A stretch of 64,000 nucleotides of DNA, from assembly GCF_023091865.1 (NCBI RefSeq), contig NZ_JAHXDI010000004.1, forward strand, positions 496,001 through 560,000, given 5' to 3'. Shown here piece after piece: positions 9,593-18,886 of the stretch (its first letter is position 1; each line of letters begins with the position of its first letter). Under the pieces are notes generated by a model, which was given only the letters and a program-made list of their open reading frames with translations, searched no databases and was not told where the DNA came from. The DNA comes from Chromohalobacter moromii (GTDB lineage: Bacteria; Pseudomonadota; Gammaproteobacteria; Pseudomonadales; Halomonadaceae). Made by a program: the position numbers and the translations under genes.

Positions 9593-11231
9593 GCTCCTTG
9601 AAGGGCTTCAGGCCGATGCGGCGATAGGTGTCGAGAAAGGTCTCATCAGGCGTACGTTCGCCGACATAGACTTTCAATAGTTTGTCGATCACGTTGGTTA
9701 CGTCTTCCCGGTAGAAAGACGGCCCCAGAATCTTGCCTAGTGACGACTCGTTGCCCTGACTCCCGCCCAGTGAAATCTGGTAATACTCTTCGCCTTTCTT
9801 GTCGACGCCGAGAATGCCGATATGACCCACGTGGTGGTGACCGCAGGCATTCATGCAACCCGAGATGTTGAGCTCCAGCGGCCCCAGATCATAGAGGAAG
9901 TCCAGATCTTCGAAGCGCTGCTGGATTTCCTGAGCGACCGGGATCGACTTGGCATTGGCCAGCGAGCAGTAATCACCACCTGGGCAGCAGATCAAATCGG
10001 CCAGGGTACCCACGGTGGGATTGGCCATACCCAGCGTCTCGAGTCGTTGCCAGAGTTCTTCCATGCGATCCACGGGCACATCGGTCAGCACCAGATTTTG
10101 CTCGTGCGTGACGCGCAGCTCGCCATAACCGAATTCGTCGGCCAGATCCGCAACGGCGGCCATGTCTTCGGAGGTCACGTCGCCGGGCGAATGATCGTGA
10201 CGCTTGAGTGATAGCGTCACGGCCTTGTAACCGGGGACCTTATGATCGGTGACGTTGTTGGTCACGAAGCGAGCAAAGGCACGGTTTTCTCCGCGCAGGC
10301 GAGCATAATCCTGGATGGCCTCCTCGGCGACATCGCGACGGGGCGGCTCGACGAAGTGGTCGGCCACGGCGGAGATCGCCTCGTCGGTCAGCGTCTGAGG
10401 GCCATCCTTGAGGTGGGCCCATTCCGCCTCGGTACGGCGCCGAAACTCGTCGATGCCCAGCGCCTTGACCAGAATCTTGATACGCGCCTTGAACTTGTTG
10501 TCGCGGCGACCGTATTGGTTGTAAACGCGCAGGATCGCTTCGAGATACGTCAGCAGATGTTGCCACGGCAGGTCTTCACACATCACGGCGCCGATCATCG
10601 GCGTACGCCCCAGACCGCCGCCTGCGAGTACCTTGACGCGCACGTCGCCGTCCTCGTTACGCCAGAAGCGTAGACCCACATCATGCACCTGGATGGCCGC
10701 ACGGTCTTCCTCGGCACCGGTCACGGCGATCTTGAACTTGCGCGGCAGGTAGGCGAACTCAGGATGGAAGGTCGACCACTGACGAATGAGCTCGCACCAG
10801 GGGCGCGGGTCTACATCCTCGTCGCCGGCGATGCCGGAGAACTGATCGGTGGTGGTATTGCGGATGTCGTTGCCGCTGGTCTGGATGGCATGCATTTGCA
10901 CGCTAGCCAGGTCGGCCAAAATGTCCGGTACGTCTTCGAGTTTCGGCCAGTTCAACTGCAGGTTGGTGCGCGTAGTGAAATGGCCATAGCCGCGATCGTA
11001 GCGTGCGGCGATCTCGCCCAGCTTGCGTAGCTGATAGGAGGCCAGCATGCCGTATGGAATGGCAATACGCAGCATCGGCGCATAGCGCTGGACATAAAGG
11101 CCATTCTGCACGCGCAGCGGTAGAAATTCCTCGTCGCTGATCTTGCCTTCGAGATAGCGGCGCATCTGGTCGCGGAACTGGGCGACGCGCTCGTCTACGA
11201 GCGTTTGGTCGTACGTGTCGTACCGATACAT
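9579..11231 (-). CDS. Siroheme/4Fe-4S nitrite or sulfite reductase (CysI-like hemoprotein)
   Basis: Cytoplasmic assimilatory reductase of 550 residues that takes six electrons to sulfite (to sulfide) or nitrite. It has two ferredoxin-like half-domains (first: YGMLASYQLRKLGEIA; second: GYGELRVTHEQNLVL) and two 4Fe-4S/siroheme motifs. The cluster ligands are CCPGGDYCSLANAKS at residues ~414-421 and NISGCMNACGHHHVG at ~457-461. FTTRTNLQLNWPKLEDVPD carries the substrate-side arginines. The DUF934 partner supports sulfite reduction. The upstream region carries a 17-bp palindrome that may be its operator. No cysJ or cysH lies in the window, so the electron donor (ferredoxin or another flavoprotein) is unresolved. 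Confidence 0.88.
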   Translation of the reverse strand: MYRYDTYDQTLVDERVAQFRDQMRRYLEGKISDEEFLPLRVQNGLYVQRYAPMLRIAIPYGMLASYQLRKLGEIAARYDRGYGHFTTRTNLQLNWPKLEDVPDILADLASVQMHAIQTSGNDIRNTTTDQFSGIAGDEDVDPRPWCELIRQWSTFHPEFAYLPRKFKIAVTGAEEDRAAIQVHDVGLRFWRNEDGDVRVKVLAGGGLGRTPMIGAVMCEDLPWQHLLTYLEAILRVYNQYGRRDNKFKARIKILVKALGIDEFRRRTEAEWAHLKDGPQTLTDEAISAVADHFVEPPRRDVAEEAIQDYARLRGENRAFARFVTNNVTDHKVPGYKAVTLSLKRHDHSPGDVTSEDMAAVADLADEFGYGELRVTHEQNLVLTDVPVDRMEELWQRLETLGMANPTVGTLADLICCPGGDYCSLANAKSIPVAQEIQQRFEDLDFLYDLGPLELNISGCMNACGHHHVGHIGILGVDKKGEEYYQISLGGSQGNESSLGKILGPSFYREDVTNVIDKLLKVYVGERTPDETFLDTYRRIGLKPFKEHVYA

Positions 11232-11292
11232 ACAGGCGGTGTCCTGCTAGTCACATGGATTGCCGTAGCAGGGCACCTTACCCTGCCTTGTA

Positions 11293-11309
11293 TATTCTTT
11301 GAAAGAATA
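11293..11309. promoter_or_regulatory. 17-bp palindrome in the sulfite reductase promoter region
   Basis: TATTCTTTGAAAGAATA is symmetric about its centre (8-bp arms, one central base). It stands 62 bases upstream of the reductase start, in a very AT-rich stretch (11291-11340) unlike the surrounding GC-rich genes. On the minus strand a weak -10-like TATACA overlaps its edge. It fits a binding site for an activator or repressor such as CysB or another LysR protein; which one is not known. Confidence 0.5.
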
Positions 11310-11363
11310 AATAATAATAGCTTATTGCATTTATGTTATTAAAAGGCCGTTCGGTGGCATCGC

Positions 11364-14300
11364 TCACTCGGGGTCGTAAGACAGCACCGGCGACAACCAG
11401 CGCTCGAGCTCCTTCAATGGCATTTGCTTGCGAACCGCCAGCGACTCGACCTGGTCGCGACCGATCTTGCCGGTAGAGAAGTATTTCGAACGTGGATGCG
11501 AGAAGTACCAACCGGAGACCGCGGCCGAAGGCCACATGGCGTAACTATCGGTCAGCTCGATGCCGGTCTTGGCCGTGGCATCCAGCAGCCGGAAGAGTGT
11601 GGCCTTCTCGGTATGGTCCGGGCAGGCCGGGTAGCCGGGGGCAGGACGAATGCCCTGGTATTTCTCGGCTATCAACGCGTCGTTGTCCAGGGTTTCATTG
11701 GGCACATAGCCCCAAAATTCCTTGCGTACACGCTCGTGCATGCGTTCGGCGAAGGCTTCCGCGAGGCGATCGGCCAGGGCCTTGACCATGATGGCGTTAT
11801 AATCGTCACCGGCCGCTTCGTATTGCTTCGCCAGCTCATCCGCGCCGTGCCCGGTGGTCACCGCGAAACCGCCGATCCAGTCCTGCTTACCGCTGGGCTC
11901 GCCGTTTTCCAAATCGCGTGGCGCGATGAAGTCGGCGAGGCTTTGGCAGACGCCATCGCGATTCTTGGTGGTCTGCTGGCGAATATGATGCAGGCGCTCG
12001 ACGACCTCGGTGCGCGAGTCGTTGGCGTAAACCTCGAGGCTATCGTCGTCGACGCTGTTAGCCGGCCACATGCCGATCACGCCCCGCGCCGTTATATGAC
12101 GCTCATCGATCAGCTTGCGAAGCATCGTCTGGGCATCGGCAAACAGGCTGCGGGCCGCCTCGCCAACCACCTTATCCTCGAGAATCTTGGGATACTTGCC
12201 AGATAGCTGCCAGCTCATGAAAAAGGGCGTCCAGTCGATGCGCTCGACCAGCTCTTCCAGCGGGTAATCGTCGAACACCTTGAGCCCGCTGAAGGTCGGC
12301 TCGGGCGGCGTGTAATCGGCCCAGTCGAGAGCGGGGCGGCGCTCGCGCGCCTCGCTGTAAGCGAGATCGGCGGCCTTGGGGCGACGCTTGGCATTGCGCT
12401 CGCGGACCTTGTCGTATTCCTCGCGTATCTCTTCGACGTAACTCGGCTTGAGGGTCGGCGAGAGCAAGCGGCTGGCGACGCCGACGGCGCGCGAGGCATC
12501 GCTGACGTAGATGACCGGCTGTTCGTACTGCGGGGCGATCTTGACCGAGGTATGGGCCTTGGAGGTCGTTGCGCCGCCGATCAGTAGCGGGATCGTGAAG
12601 TCCTGGCGTTGCATTTCCTTGGCCACATGGACCATTTCGTCCAGCGACGGCGTGATCAGCCCGGATAGGCCGATGATATCGGCATTGTGCTCGCGCGCGG
12701 CGGCGAAGATCTTCTCCGCCGGGACCATCACGCCGAGGTCGATCACCTCGTAGTTGTTACACTGCAAAACCACACCGACGATGTTCTTGCCGATGTCGTG
12801 AACGTCGCCCTTGACCGTGGCCATGACGATCTTGCCCTTGGCCTGGGTGCCTTCGCTCTTCTCGGCTTCGATGTAGGGGATGAGATAGGCGACCGCTTGC
12901 TTCATGACCCGCGCCGACTTGACCACCTGGGGTAGGAACATCTTGCCATCGCCGAACAGGTCGCCGACCACGTTCATGCCATCCATCAGGGGGCCTTCGA
13001 TGACCTCGATGGGGCGCTTGGCACGCTGCCGCGCCAATTCGGTGTCGTCTTCGATGTACGCGGTAATGCCCTTGATCAAGGCATGCTCGATGCGCTTCTC
13101 GACTTCCCAGCTACGCCATTCCAGGTCTTCCTTCTTCTCGCCACCGCTGCCGTCGCCCTTGTATTTATCGGCGATATCGAGCAGGCGTTCCGTGCCGTCG
13201 TCGCGCCGGTTGAGGACCACGTCTTCGACCGCGTCGCGCAGTTCGGCGGGCAGGTCGTCGTAGACCGCCAGTTGGCCAGCGTTGACGATCCCCATGGTCA
13301 GTCCGGCCTTGATGGCGTGATAGAGGAAGACTGAGTGGATCGCCTCGCGTACCGCATTGTTCCCCCGGAAAGAGAACGACACATTGGACACGCCGCCCGA
13401 GAGCATGGCATGTGGCAAATGCTCGCGAATCCACTTCGACGCCTCGATGAAATCGACGGCGTAGTTGTTGTGCTCTTCGATGCCTGTGGCGATGGCGAAG
13501 ATGTTGGGGTCGAAGATGATGTCCTCGGCGGGGAAGCCGATATCGTCGACCAGCAGGCGATAGGCGCGTTCGCAGATTTCCGTTTTGCGCTGGAAGGTGT
13601 CCGCCTGGCCGTCCTCATCGAAGGCCATGACCACGATGGCGGCGCCATACCGGCGGCACGCCGTGGCCTGTTGGCGAAAGGCATCTTCGCCTTCCTTGAG
13701 CGAGATTGAGTTGACCACCGCCTTGCCCTGGACGCACTTGAGGCCTGCCTCGATGATCTCCCACTTGGAGGAATCGAGCATGATCGGCACGCGCGAGATA
13801 TCCGGCTCCGAGGCGATCAGATTCAGGAAGCGCACCATGGCCTCCTGAGACTCGAGCATGCCTTCATCCATGTTGATGTCGATGACCTGGGCGCCATTTT
13901 CGACTTGCTCGAGCGCCACTTCGAGAGCGGTAGTGTAGTCCTCTTCCTTGATCAGGCGCTTGAAGCGCGCCGACCCGGTCACGTTGGTACGCTCGCCGAC
14001 GTTGACGAACAGGGAGTCCGCTTCGATGTTGAAGGGCTCCAGCCCCGAGAGCCGGCACGCCTTGGGACGCTCGACGACCTGGCGCGGCGTCAGCTCGGCA
14101 ACGGCATCGCGAATGGCGGCAATGTGCTCCGGCGCGGTACCGCAACAGCCACCGATGATGTTGACCATGCCGCTCTCAGCGAATTCGCGCACGATCGACG
14201 CCATTTCCTCGGCGGTCTGGTCGTATTCGCCGAATTCGTTGGGTAGCCCCGCGTTGGGATGCGCTGAGACGAAGGTATCGGCCTTGTGGGAGAGTTCTTC

Positions 14301-15101
14301 GAGATAAGGGCGCAACTCCGCCGCGCCGAGGGCGCAGTTGAGCCCGACGGAAAGCGGCTGAGCGTGACGGATCGAGTTCCAGAACGCCTCGGTGGTCTGT
14401 CCGGACAGCGTGCGTCCGGAGGCGTCGGTAATGGTGCCCGAGATCATCACCGGCCAACGCGCGCCACGCGCCTCGAACAGCCTCTCGAGCGCATAGATGG
14501 CTGCCTTGGCATTGAGCGTGTCGAATATGGTCTCGATCATGAATAGATCGACACCGCCGTCTATCAGGGCGTCGGCCGCCTCGTAGTAGTTGTCGAACAA
14601 CTGATCGAAAGTGACATTGCGCTTGGCGGGGTCGTTAACATCCGGCGAGAGGGACGCCGTGCGCGAAGTTGGCCCCAGTACACCGGCCACATAGCGGGGC
14701 ACGCCGGTTTCCGAACTCACCGCCTCGCAGACGTCTTTGGCCAGGCGTGCGGCTTCGCGATTGAGCTCGGGGACCAGTGACTGCATGCCGTAATCGGATT
14801 GCGACAGCTGGGTGCTGTTGAAGGTATTGGTCTCGACGATATCCGCGCCGGCTTCGAGATAGGCACGGTGGATGTCACGCACCACATCAGGACACGTCAG
14901 CACCAGCAAGTCATTGTTGCCTTTGAGATCGCTCGGCCAATCGGCGAAGCGTTGTCCCCGAAAATCGTCTTCATCCAGCTCATAGCCCTGCAACATGGTG
15001 CCCATGCCACCATCGAGGATCATGATGCGCCGTGCCAGCTGTTCGTGAAGCGACGAGAACGAAGCGGCGAGTGTTAATGACGAAGCAGTGGCGGCAGGCA
15101 T
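11364..15101 (-). CDS. metH: Cobalamin-dependent methionine synthase MetH
   Basis: Transfers the methyl group of 5-methyltetrahydrofolate to homocysteine through methylcobalamin, in the cytoplasm. At 1245 residues it is full length. The homocysteine domain (~20-335) has [21 protein letters not shown] and the zinc cysteines GLNCALG and GGCCGT (~318). The pterin domain (~360-640) has [16 protein letters not shown]. The B12-binding module (~660-900) has [18 protein letters not shown], whose histidine (~765) ligates cobalt. The C-terminal reactivation domain (~925-1245) has [15 protein letters not shown], which binds AdoMet. No convincing cobalamin riboswitch is visible in the 215 bases upstream, shared with divergent nfuA. 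A weak hairpin (11268-11286) follows the gene. Confidence 0.97.
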   Translation of the reverse strand: MPAATASSLTLAASFSSLHEQLARRIMILDGGMGTMLQGYELDEDDFRGQRFADWPSDLKGNNDLLVLTCPDVVRDIHRAYLEAGADIVETNTFNSTQLSQSDYGMQSLVPELNREAARLAKDVCEAVSSETGVPRYVAGVLGPTSRTASLSPDVNDPAKRNVTFDQLFDNYYEAADALIDGGVDLFMIETIFDTLNAKAAIYALERLFEARGARWPVMISGTITDASGRTLSGQTTEAFWNSIRHAQPLSVGLNCALGAAELRPYLEELSHKADTFVSAHPNAGLPNEFGEYDQTAEEMASIVREFAESGMVNIIGGCCGTAPEHIAAIRDAVAELTPRQVVERPKACRLSGLEPFNIEADSLFVNVGERTNVTGSARFKRLIKEEDYTTALEVALEQVENGAQVIDINMDEGMLESQEAMVRFLNLIASEPDISRVPIMLDSSKWEIIEAGLKCVQGKAVVNSISLKEGEDAFRQQATACRRYGAAIVVMAFDEDGQADTFQRKTEICERAYRLLVDDIGFPAEDIIFDPNIFAIATGIEEHNNYAVDFIEASKWIREHLPHAMLSGGVSNVSFSFRGNNAVREAIHSVFLYHAIKAGLTMGIVNAGQLAVYDDLPAELRDAVEDVVLNRRDDGTERLLDIADKYKGDGSGGEKKEDLEWRSWEVEKRIEHALIKGITAYIEDDTELARQRAKRPIEVIEGPLMDGMNVVGDLFGDGKMFLPQVVKSARVMKQAVAYLIPYIEAEKSEGTQAKGKIVMATVKGDVHDIGKNIVGVVLQCNNYEVIDLGVMVPAEKIFAAAREHNADIIGLSGLITPSLDEMVHVAKEMQRQDFTIPLLIGGATTSKAHTSVKIAPQYEQPVIYVSDASRAVGVASRLLSPTLKPSYVEEIREEYDKVRERNAKRRPKAADLAYSEARERRPALDWADYTPPEPTFSGLKVFDDYPLEELVERIDWTPFFMSWQLSGKYPKILEDKVVGEAARSLFADAQTMLRKLIDERHITARGVIGMWPANSVDDDSLEVYANDSRTEVVERLHHIRQQTTKNRDGVCQSLADFIAPRDLENGEPSGKQDWIGGFAVTTGHGADELAKQYEAAGDDYNAIMVKALADRLAEAFAERMHERVRKEFWGYVPNETLDNDALIAEKYQGIRPAPGYPACPDHTEKATLFRLLDATAKTGIELTDSYAMWPSAAVSGWYFSHPRSKYFSTGKIGRDQVESLAVRKQMPLKELERWLSPVLSYDPE

Positions 15102-15316
15102 GTCGGCGTATTTCTCCAGCGGGATCCGAGCGATAGGGTGAACGTCAGCGAGACCGGCACGAGGCTGATGTCACGCAGGCGATATACGAGGCGTGGATGG
15201 TACCAGAAGGTCCGCAATGTGGGCAGCCGCCAAGACCCAGCAAAATACTCGGGATTGTGTCGGGCGACGCTTTTTCATACCATGAAGGCAACATCTCAGG
15301 TAGAGAGTAACGTTTT

Positions 15317-15907
15317 ATGAGCCAGCCCATCCAAATCACCGACAACGCTCAAGAGTATCTTGCCGAGCTGTTGGCCAAGCAGAACGTCGAAGGCATTGCG
15401 GTACGCATCTTCATCACTCAACCGGGGACGCCATACGCTGAAACCTGCCTGGCTTATTGCCGGCCGGGTGAGGAAGAGCCGAGCGACGAAAGGCTAGATC
15501 TGGACAAGATCACGGTCTACCTCGAGAAAAACAGCATCGCATTTCTCGAAGAGGCGGTGGTCGACTTCAACGCGGATCGCATGGGTGGCCAACTGACCAT
15601 CAAGGCGCCCAATGCCAAGATGCCGAAGGTCAACGCAGACAGTCCGCTCGAGGATCGTGTCAATTACGTGCTTTACAGCGAAATCAATCCCGGCCTGGCT
15701 GCTCATGGGGGGGAGATTCGCCTGATGCAGTTGACCGAGGAAAATATTGCGGTGCTGCAGTTCGGCGGTGGTTGCCAAGGTTGTGCAGCGGTCGATATCA
15801 CCCTCAAGGATGGGGTCGAAAAGACACTGGTAGAGCGCGTGCCCGAACTGGCCGGTATCCGCGACGTTACCGACCATACCGACGACACCAACGCCTATTA
15901 TCGCTGA
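15317..15907 (+). CDS. nfuA: Fe-S biogenesis protein NfuA
   Basis: Fe-S carrier that receives 4Fe-4S clusters and passes them to apo-proteins, important under oxidative stress. The 196-residue protein has the NfuA layout: a degenerate A-type domain (residues 1-~95, lacking the three cysteines of real A-type carriers) and a C-terminal Nfu domain with the CxxC motif in [16 protein letters not shown]. The end [16 protein letters not shown] type matches E. coli NfuA closely (191 residues). It is divergent from metH and followed by a hairpin at 15942. It lies 2.5 kb from a sufE homologue. Confidence 0.95.
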   Translation: MSQPIQITDNAQEYLAELLAKQNVEGIAVRIFITQPGTPYAETCLAYCRPGEEEPSDERLDLDKITVYLEKNSIAFLEEAVVDFNADRMGGQLTIKAPNAKMPKVNADSPLEDRVNYVLYSEINPGLAAHGGEIRLMQLTEENIAVLQFGGGCQGCAAVDITLKDGVEKTLVERVPELAGIRDVTDHTDDTNAYYR

Positions 15908-15941
15908 TCGGCGCTAGACGCGACAGTCTGCAATCAGCATC

Positions 15942-15966
15942 GAAGGCCCGCCATGTGCGGGCTTTC
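15942..15966 (+). terminator. Hairpin after nfuA
   Basis: A 10-bp stem (GAAGGCCCGC with GCGGGCTTTC, one G-U pair) and 5-base loop lies 34 bases after the nfuA stop, followed by a broken T-rich run. It sits in the convergent space with the KfrA-like gene, so it may serve both. Confidence 0.6.
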
Positions 15967-16010
15967 GTCATTTCGAGGCCTGTCATCCAGGGGAGTATCC
16001 CCAGTGCTCA

Positions 16011-16976
16011 TTAGACGACGAAGGGCGGTAGTGGTAGCCGTGCCAGCTTTTCGCGCAGCTCACGATTGACGGCGTGCTGTTGCTCGAGCTCGCGTTCTGC
16101 GCGCCGGTTGTCGCTTTGCGTTTGCTGTAGTTGCCCTTGGCTTTCCCGTAATTTGCTTTCCAACGACTGCCGCTGCGAGGTTTCGCTGCGTGCCTTTTCT
16201 TCCAGCGTCGTGTATTGGCGCCGCTGCTCGGCGAGCTCGGTCTGCACACGCTCGAGTTTCTGCTCCAGAGACGCAGTGCGTTTTTGAGCTTGTTTTTCGA
16301 TGTTCTGACGCTCCTGGCGCGCGTCATCGAGAAGCCCCATCAAACGTGCTTCCGCTGATTCGTGGCGCTGTTCCTCTTGTTTCAGCTGCGTCTGGTGCTC
16401 ACGAGAGAGTTCTGCCATGGCTTCCCGGTTCTCGCTGCGAGCGGTTTCTAGTTGGCGCTGATGTTTCTGGCATTCCTCGTCGAGTTGCTGCACGCGTCGT
16501 GCTTGCTGCGTTTCTTGCTGATGGGCCGCTTGCAACTCGCTTTGCGTGTTAGCCAGTTGCATTGTCTTTTCTTCCAGTCGTGCCTGGGCCTGCTCGAAGT
16601 GCGTGTTCAACGCTGCTAGACGTTCCTCGGCGTCCGCTGCCTTGCGCGCGGCGGCTTGGGCCTCTGCTTGTGCCTCTTCGACACGCTGATCGGCCTCCTG
16701 GCGATAATGGGTCAGGGATTCGGTCGCCAGTGCCTGGGCTTTTTCCCAGAGATCCGTCATCCATGTCTGTAGCGACTCCGGCGGTGTCTCGCTCGACGTG
16801 ACATCCTGGTTCCTTTCCCGCCTTAAGCGCCACTCTCGCAAATGATCGCTGATCGTCGTGAAGCTTCCCGTGCCCAGGATATCGCGGATTTTCTGGACGG
16901 TGGGGGCGTCGTTTTGACGTAGCAGCGTATCGATCGCGTGCTGTACGTCTTCGTATTGAATGCCGTTGCGGGCCAT
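16011..16976 (-). CDS. KfrA-N/TnpT-like DNA-binding coiled-coil protein
   Basis: A 321-residue protein with a KfrA-type N-terminal DNA-binding domain (residues ~1-60: IQYEDVQHAIDTLLRQND, then GTGSFTTISDHLREWRLRRE) and a coiled coil rich in Q, E, R and A over residues ~80-310. KfrA is an autoregulated plasmid DNA-binding coiled-coil protein. The same architecture and size are found in TnpT, the accessory protein for cointegrate resolution in Tn4651-like Tn3 transposons, which is divergent from the tyrosine recombinase TnpS just as here. The gene shares a 213-base AT-rich intergenic region full of inverted repeats with the recombinase. I infer that it binds there, as autorepressor and/or recombination accessory factor. 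Confidence 0.75.
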   Translation of the reverse strand: MARNGIQYEDVQHAIDTLLRQNDAPTVQKIRDILGTGSFTTISDHLREWRLRRERNQDVTSSETPPESLQTWMTDLWEKAQALATESLTHYRQEADQRVEEAQAEAQAAARKAADAEERLAALNTHFEQAQARLEEKTMQLANTQSELQAAHQQETQQARRVQQLDEECQKHQRQLETARSENREAMAELSREHQTQLKQEEQRHESAEARLMGLLDDARQERQNIEKQAQKRTASLEQKLERVQTELAEQRRQYTTLEEKARSETSQRQSLESKLRESQGQLQQTQSDNRRAERELEQQHAVNRELREKLARLPLPPFVV

Positions 16977-17065
16977 GTCGAGTCCTCTGTACCGGGCGCC
17001 ACAAAGGGCGTTTGATTACTCCTCACAGCATACCCCGTTACCAGGAATTGGCCAATATTACATTA

Positions 17066-17088
17066 AACGTAATACGTAAAATTACGTT
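17066..17088. promoter_or_regulatory. ACGTAA-rich inverted repeat (likely KfrA/TnpT-like protein binding site)
   Basis: Arms AACGTAAT and ATTACGTT (8 bp, perfect) flank a 7-base spacer that itself contains ACGTAA. The hexamer ACGTAA therefore occurs at 17067 and 17074, inverted at 17082, and again at 17138. This clustering lies in the AT-rich space between the divergent KfrA-like and recombinase genes and is the kind of array bound by a multimeric coiled-coil regulator. Confidence 0.55.
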
Positions 17089-17100
17089 ATGAAATTAGAG

Positions 17101-17134
17101 AAAATTCAAGATTACGCGTATTATCTTGAATTTT
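17101..17134. other. 34-bp lox-like inverted repeat, candidate recombinase core site
   Basis: Two perfect 12-bp arms (AAAATTCAAGAT and ATCTTGAATTTT) flank a 10-base centre (TACGCGTATT). The total of 34 bp with arm-spacer-arm geometry resembles core sites of tyrosine recombinases (for example loxP with 13-8-13). It lies 55 bases before the start of a tyrosine recombinase with a full catalytic set. An operator role cannot be excluded. There is no T-run, so it does not look like a terminator. Confidence 0.5.
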
Positions 17135-17189
17135 TGAACGTAACGACGGACACTGCTCGACATTGGAAGCAGAGAGGGCATGAGCCGTC

Positions 17190-18410
17190 ATGCAAGACGA
17201 GCGGGGGCAGGAGCAGCAAGAGCAGGAACTGGAAGGGCCGCTCGAAGCAATCGTCGCGCTCGAAACCAGTGCTGCCACGGTGGCGTCACAACCGCCAGGG
17301 GGGTTGGAGAAACGCGTCACGGAGCGTGAGGCACATATCTCGGCTCGTACCGATGTGGAAGCCGTCGCATCCTGGCTGAGTGAATTTCAGTCGAGCCCTC
17401 AGACATGGCGCGCGTATCGCAAGGAAGCCGAGCGACTGTTGCTGTGGCTGCAGCGGCGTGATGAAGCGTTGGCCGAGGTGCGGCGCGACACGCTGGATGC
17501 CTATGAGCGCTTTCTGGCCGATCCGCAGCCGGCCTCGCGCTGGGTTGGGCCGTCACGGCCTCGCGCTGCCTTGGATTGGCGACCGTTTCGTCAGCCGCTC
17601 TCGGCGGCCAGTCGGCGCCAGGCACTGGTCATTTTGCAGGGTATGTTCGCTTGGCTGGTCGAGGCGGGGTGGCTCGAGCACAATCCGTTTCGCCTGATGC
17701 GCGACAAACGTCGTCGCATGGACAATCGCAACGAACGTATCGAGCGTTATCTCGAAAGGACGCTGTGGCAGCGCTTCTGGGCATGGCTGCAAGTGCCGCC
17801 ATCTCCGCGGGCGGGCGACGGCGCCTATTATCGTTGGGCGCGGCGTCGGTTTTTGTTTGGCTTTGCGTATCTGCTGGCACCGCGCCTTGGCGAAGTGGCC
17901 CAGGCACGCATGGGTGACTTCATCCAGCGTGAAGGACGCTGGTGGTGGCGGGTCGTGGGGAAGGGCGACAAGCTTGCCGAGGTGCCGGTGCCGCCGGACA
18001 TGATGACGCTGCTCGCGGATTGGCGGATGACGCTGGGCATGTCGCCACAGCCTGAGCCCGACGACACCACGCCGCTGCTGCGTGCACTGGATGGCCGGCG
18101 TGGGCTAGGGGACAACCAGCTTTATCGGCTGATTCGCGAAACATTTCGTGAGGGCTACCAAGCCCTTGATGATCTGCCGGACGCCAAGCGCGCCCCGCTA
18201 CAACGAGCCACGCCCCATTGGTTGCGCCACACAGCATTGACACATCAGGCGCAGGCCGGCGTGGAGTTGCGCTATCTGGCACGTACCGCCCGTCATGCAC
18301 GCCTGGACACCACCGCGCGCTATCTGCACGCCGAGGCTGAAGAGTGGCATCGTCAACTGGCACATCACCGGCTCGCGGCCCCCGACACACATGGCGATGG
18401 CGCGTTATAA
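17190..18410 (+). CDS. Tyrosine recombinase (phage integrase family, TnpS-like context)
   Basis: A 406-residue site-specific recombinase. The N-terminal SAM-like core-binding domain lies at ~55-170 (SPQTWRAYRKEAERLLLWL). The catalytic domain runs from ~200 to the end. All active-site residues are visible: Arg232 in LAPRLGEVAQ, a beta-hairpin Lys in VGKGDKLAEVPVP, His343 and Arg346 in HWLRHTALTH, His369 and nucleophile Tyr378 in ARHARLDTTARYLH. So the enzyme should be active. The first ~50 residues are a Q/E-rich tail of low complexity. The gene is divergent from the KfrA/TnpT-like gene, and no phage or transposase gene is near, which argues against a recent prophage and for a resident resolution-type system. 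Confidence 0.88.
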   Translation: MQDERGQEQQEQELEGPLEAIVALETSAATVASQPPGGLEKRVTEREAHISARTDVEAVASWLSEFQSSPQTWRAYRKEAERLLLWLQRRDEALAEVRRDTLDAYERFLADPQPASRWVGPSRPRAALDWRPFRQPLSAASRRQALVILQGMFAWLVEAGWLEHNPFRLMRDKRRRMDNRNERIERYLERTLWQRFWAWLQVPPSPRAGDGAYYRWARRRFLFGFAYLLAPRLGEVAQARMGDFIQREGRWWWRVVGKGDKLAEVPVPPDMMTLLADWRMTLGMSPQPEPDDTTPLLRALDGRRGLGDNQLYRLIRETFREGYQALDDLPDAKRAPLQRATPHWLRHTALTHQAQAGVELRYLARTARHARLDTTARYLHAEAEEWHRQLAHHRLAAPDTHGDGAL

Positions 18411-18437
18411 TGGGCAATCGATTTGCGAGGAGGGCGC

Positions 18438-18848
18438 ATGACAGCACGCGAAGCACAAGCCGAACTGGCAGATGAGTTCGCCATATTCGACAACTGGATG
18501 GACCGCTACCAGTACATCATCGACATGGGCAAGCAATTGCCGACATTCCCGGAATCGTTGAAAAGTGACGACACCAAGATTCAGGGCTGTCAGTCCAATG
18601 TCTGGATTCACGACCGCCTGGAGGATGGCCGGCTGCATTTCGATGCCACCTCCGATGCCGCCATCGTCTCGGGGCTGATTGCCGTTCTGCTGCGGATCTA
18701 CAACGACCGGCCGCCCAGTGAGATTCAGGCGACGCCGCCGGACTTCCTGGGCGAGCTTGGCTTAGACAAACATTTGTCGCCGACACGCAGCAATGGGCTG
18801 CATGCCATGCTTGATCGTATCTATGCGGTGGCCAAACAAGCCGCATAG
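18438..18848 (+). CDS. SufE-like Fe-S cluster assembly sulfur acceptor
   Basis: A 136-residue SufE/CsdE-fold protein that takes persulfide sulfur from a cysteine desulfurase. The active cysteine is in DDTKIQGCQSNVWIH, the defining motif of the family; ISGLIAVLLRIYNDRPPSEI and HLSPTRSNGLHAMLDRI complete the fold. The start at 18438 (MTAREAQAE) is chosen over 18423 because GAGGAGGG lies just before it. It begins 27 bases after the recombinase stop, so readthrough is possible. No sufBCDS genes are adjacent; a csdA or sufS partner elsewhere is expected. Confidence 0.9.
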   Translation: MTAREAQAELADEFAIFDNWMDRYQYIIDMGKQLPTFPESLKSDDTKIQGCQSNVWIHDRLEDGRLHFDATSDAAIVSGLIAVLLRIYNDRPPSEIQATPPDFLGELGLDKHLSPTRSNGLHAMLDRIYAVAKQAA

Positions 18849-18886
18849 ATTGGCTGACTTGTGGTGGCCTGAAAAGTGGAAGGCTT

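Noticed and set aside
12511-15077. Many rightward open frames inside metH
   Set aside because: They are shadows of the high-GC metH gene on the opposite strand, with no ribosome sites or family motifs.
15102-15316. Cobalamin or SAM riboswitch upstream of metH
   Set aside because: No B12-box-like or SAM-box motif or nested stems could be recognised in the 215 bases.
17089-17379. Open frame of 96 residues starting MKLEKIQDYAYYLEF between the KfrA-like and recombinase genes
   Set aside because: It starts within the repeat-rich spacer, crosses the recombinase start in another frame, has no ribosome site and shows serine/arginine-rich shadow composition after residue ~35.
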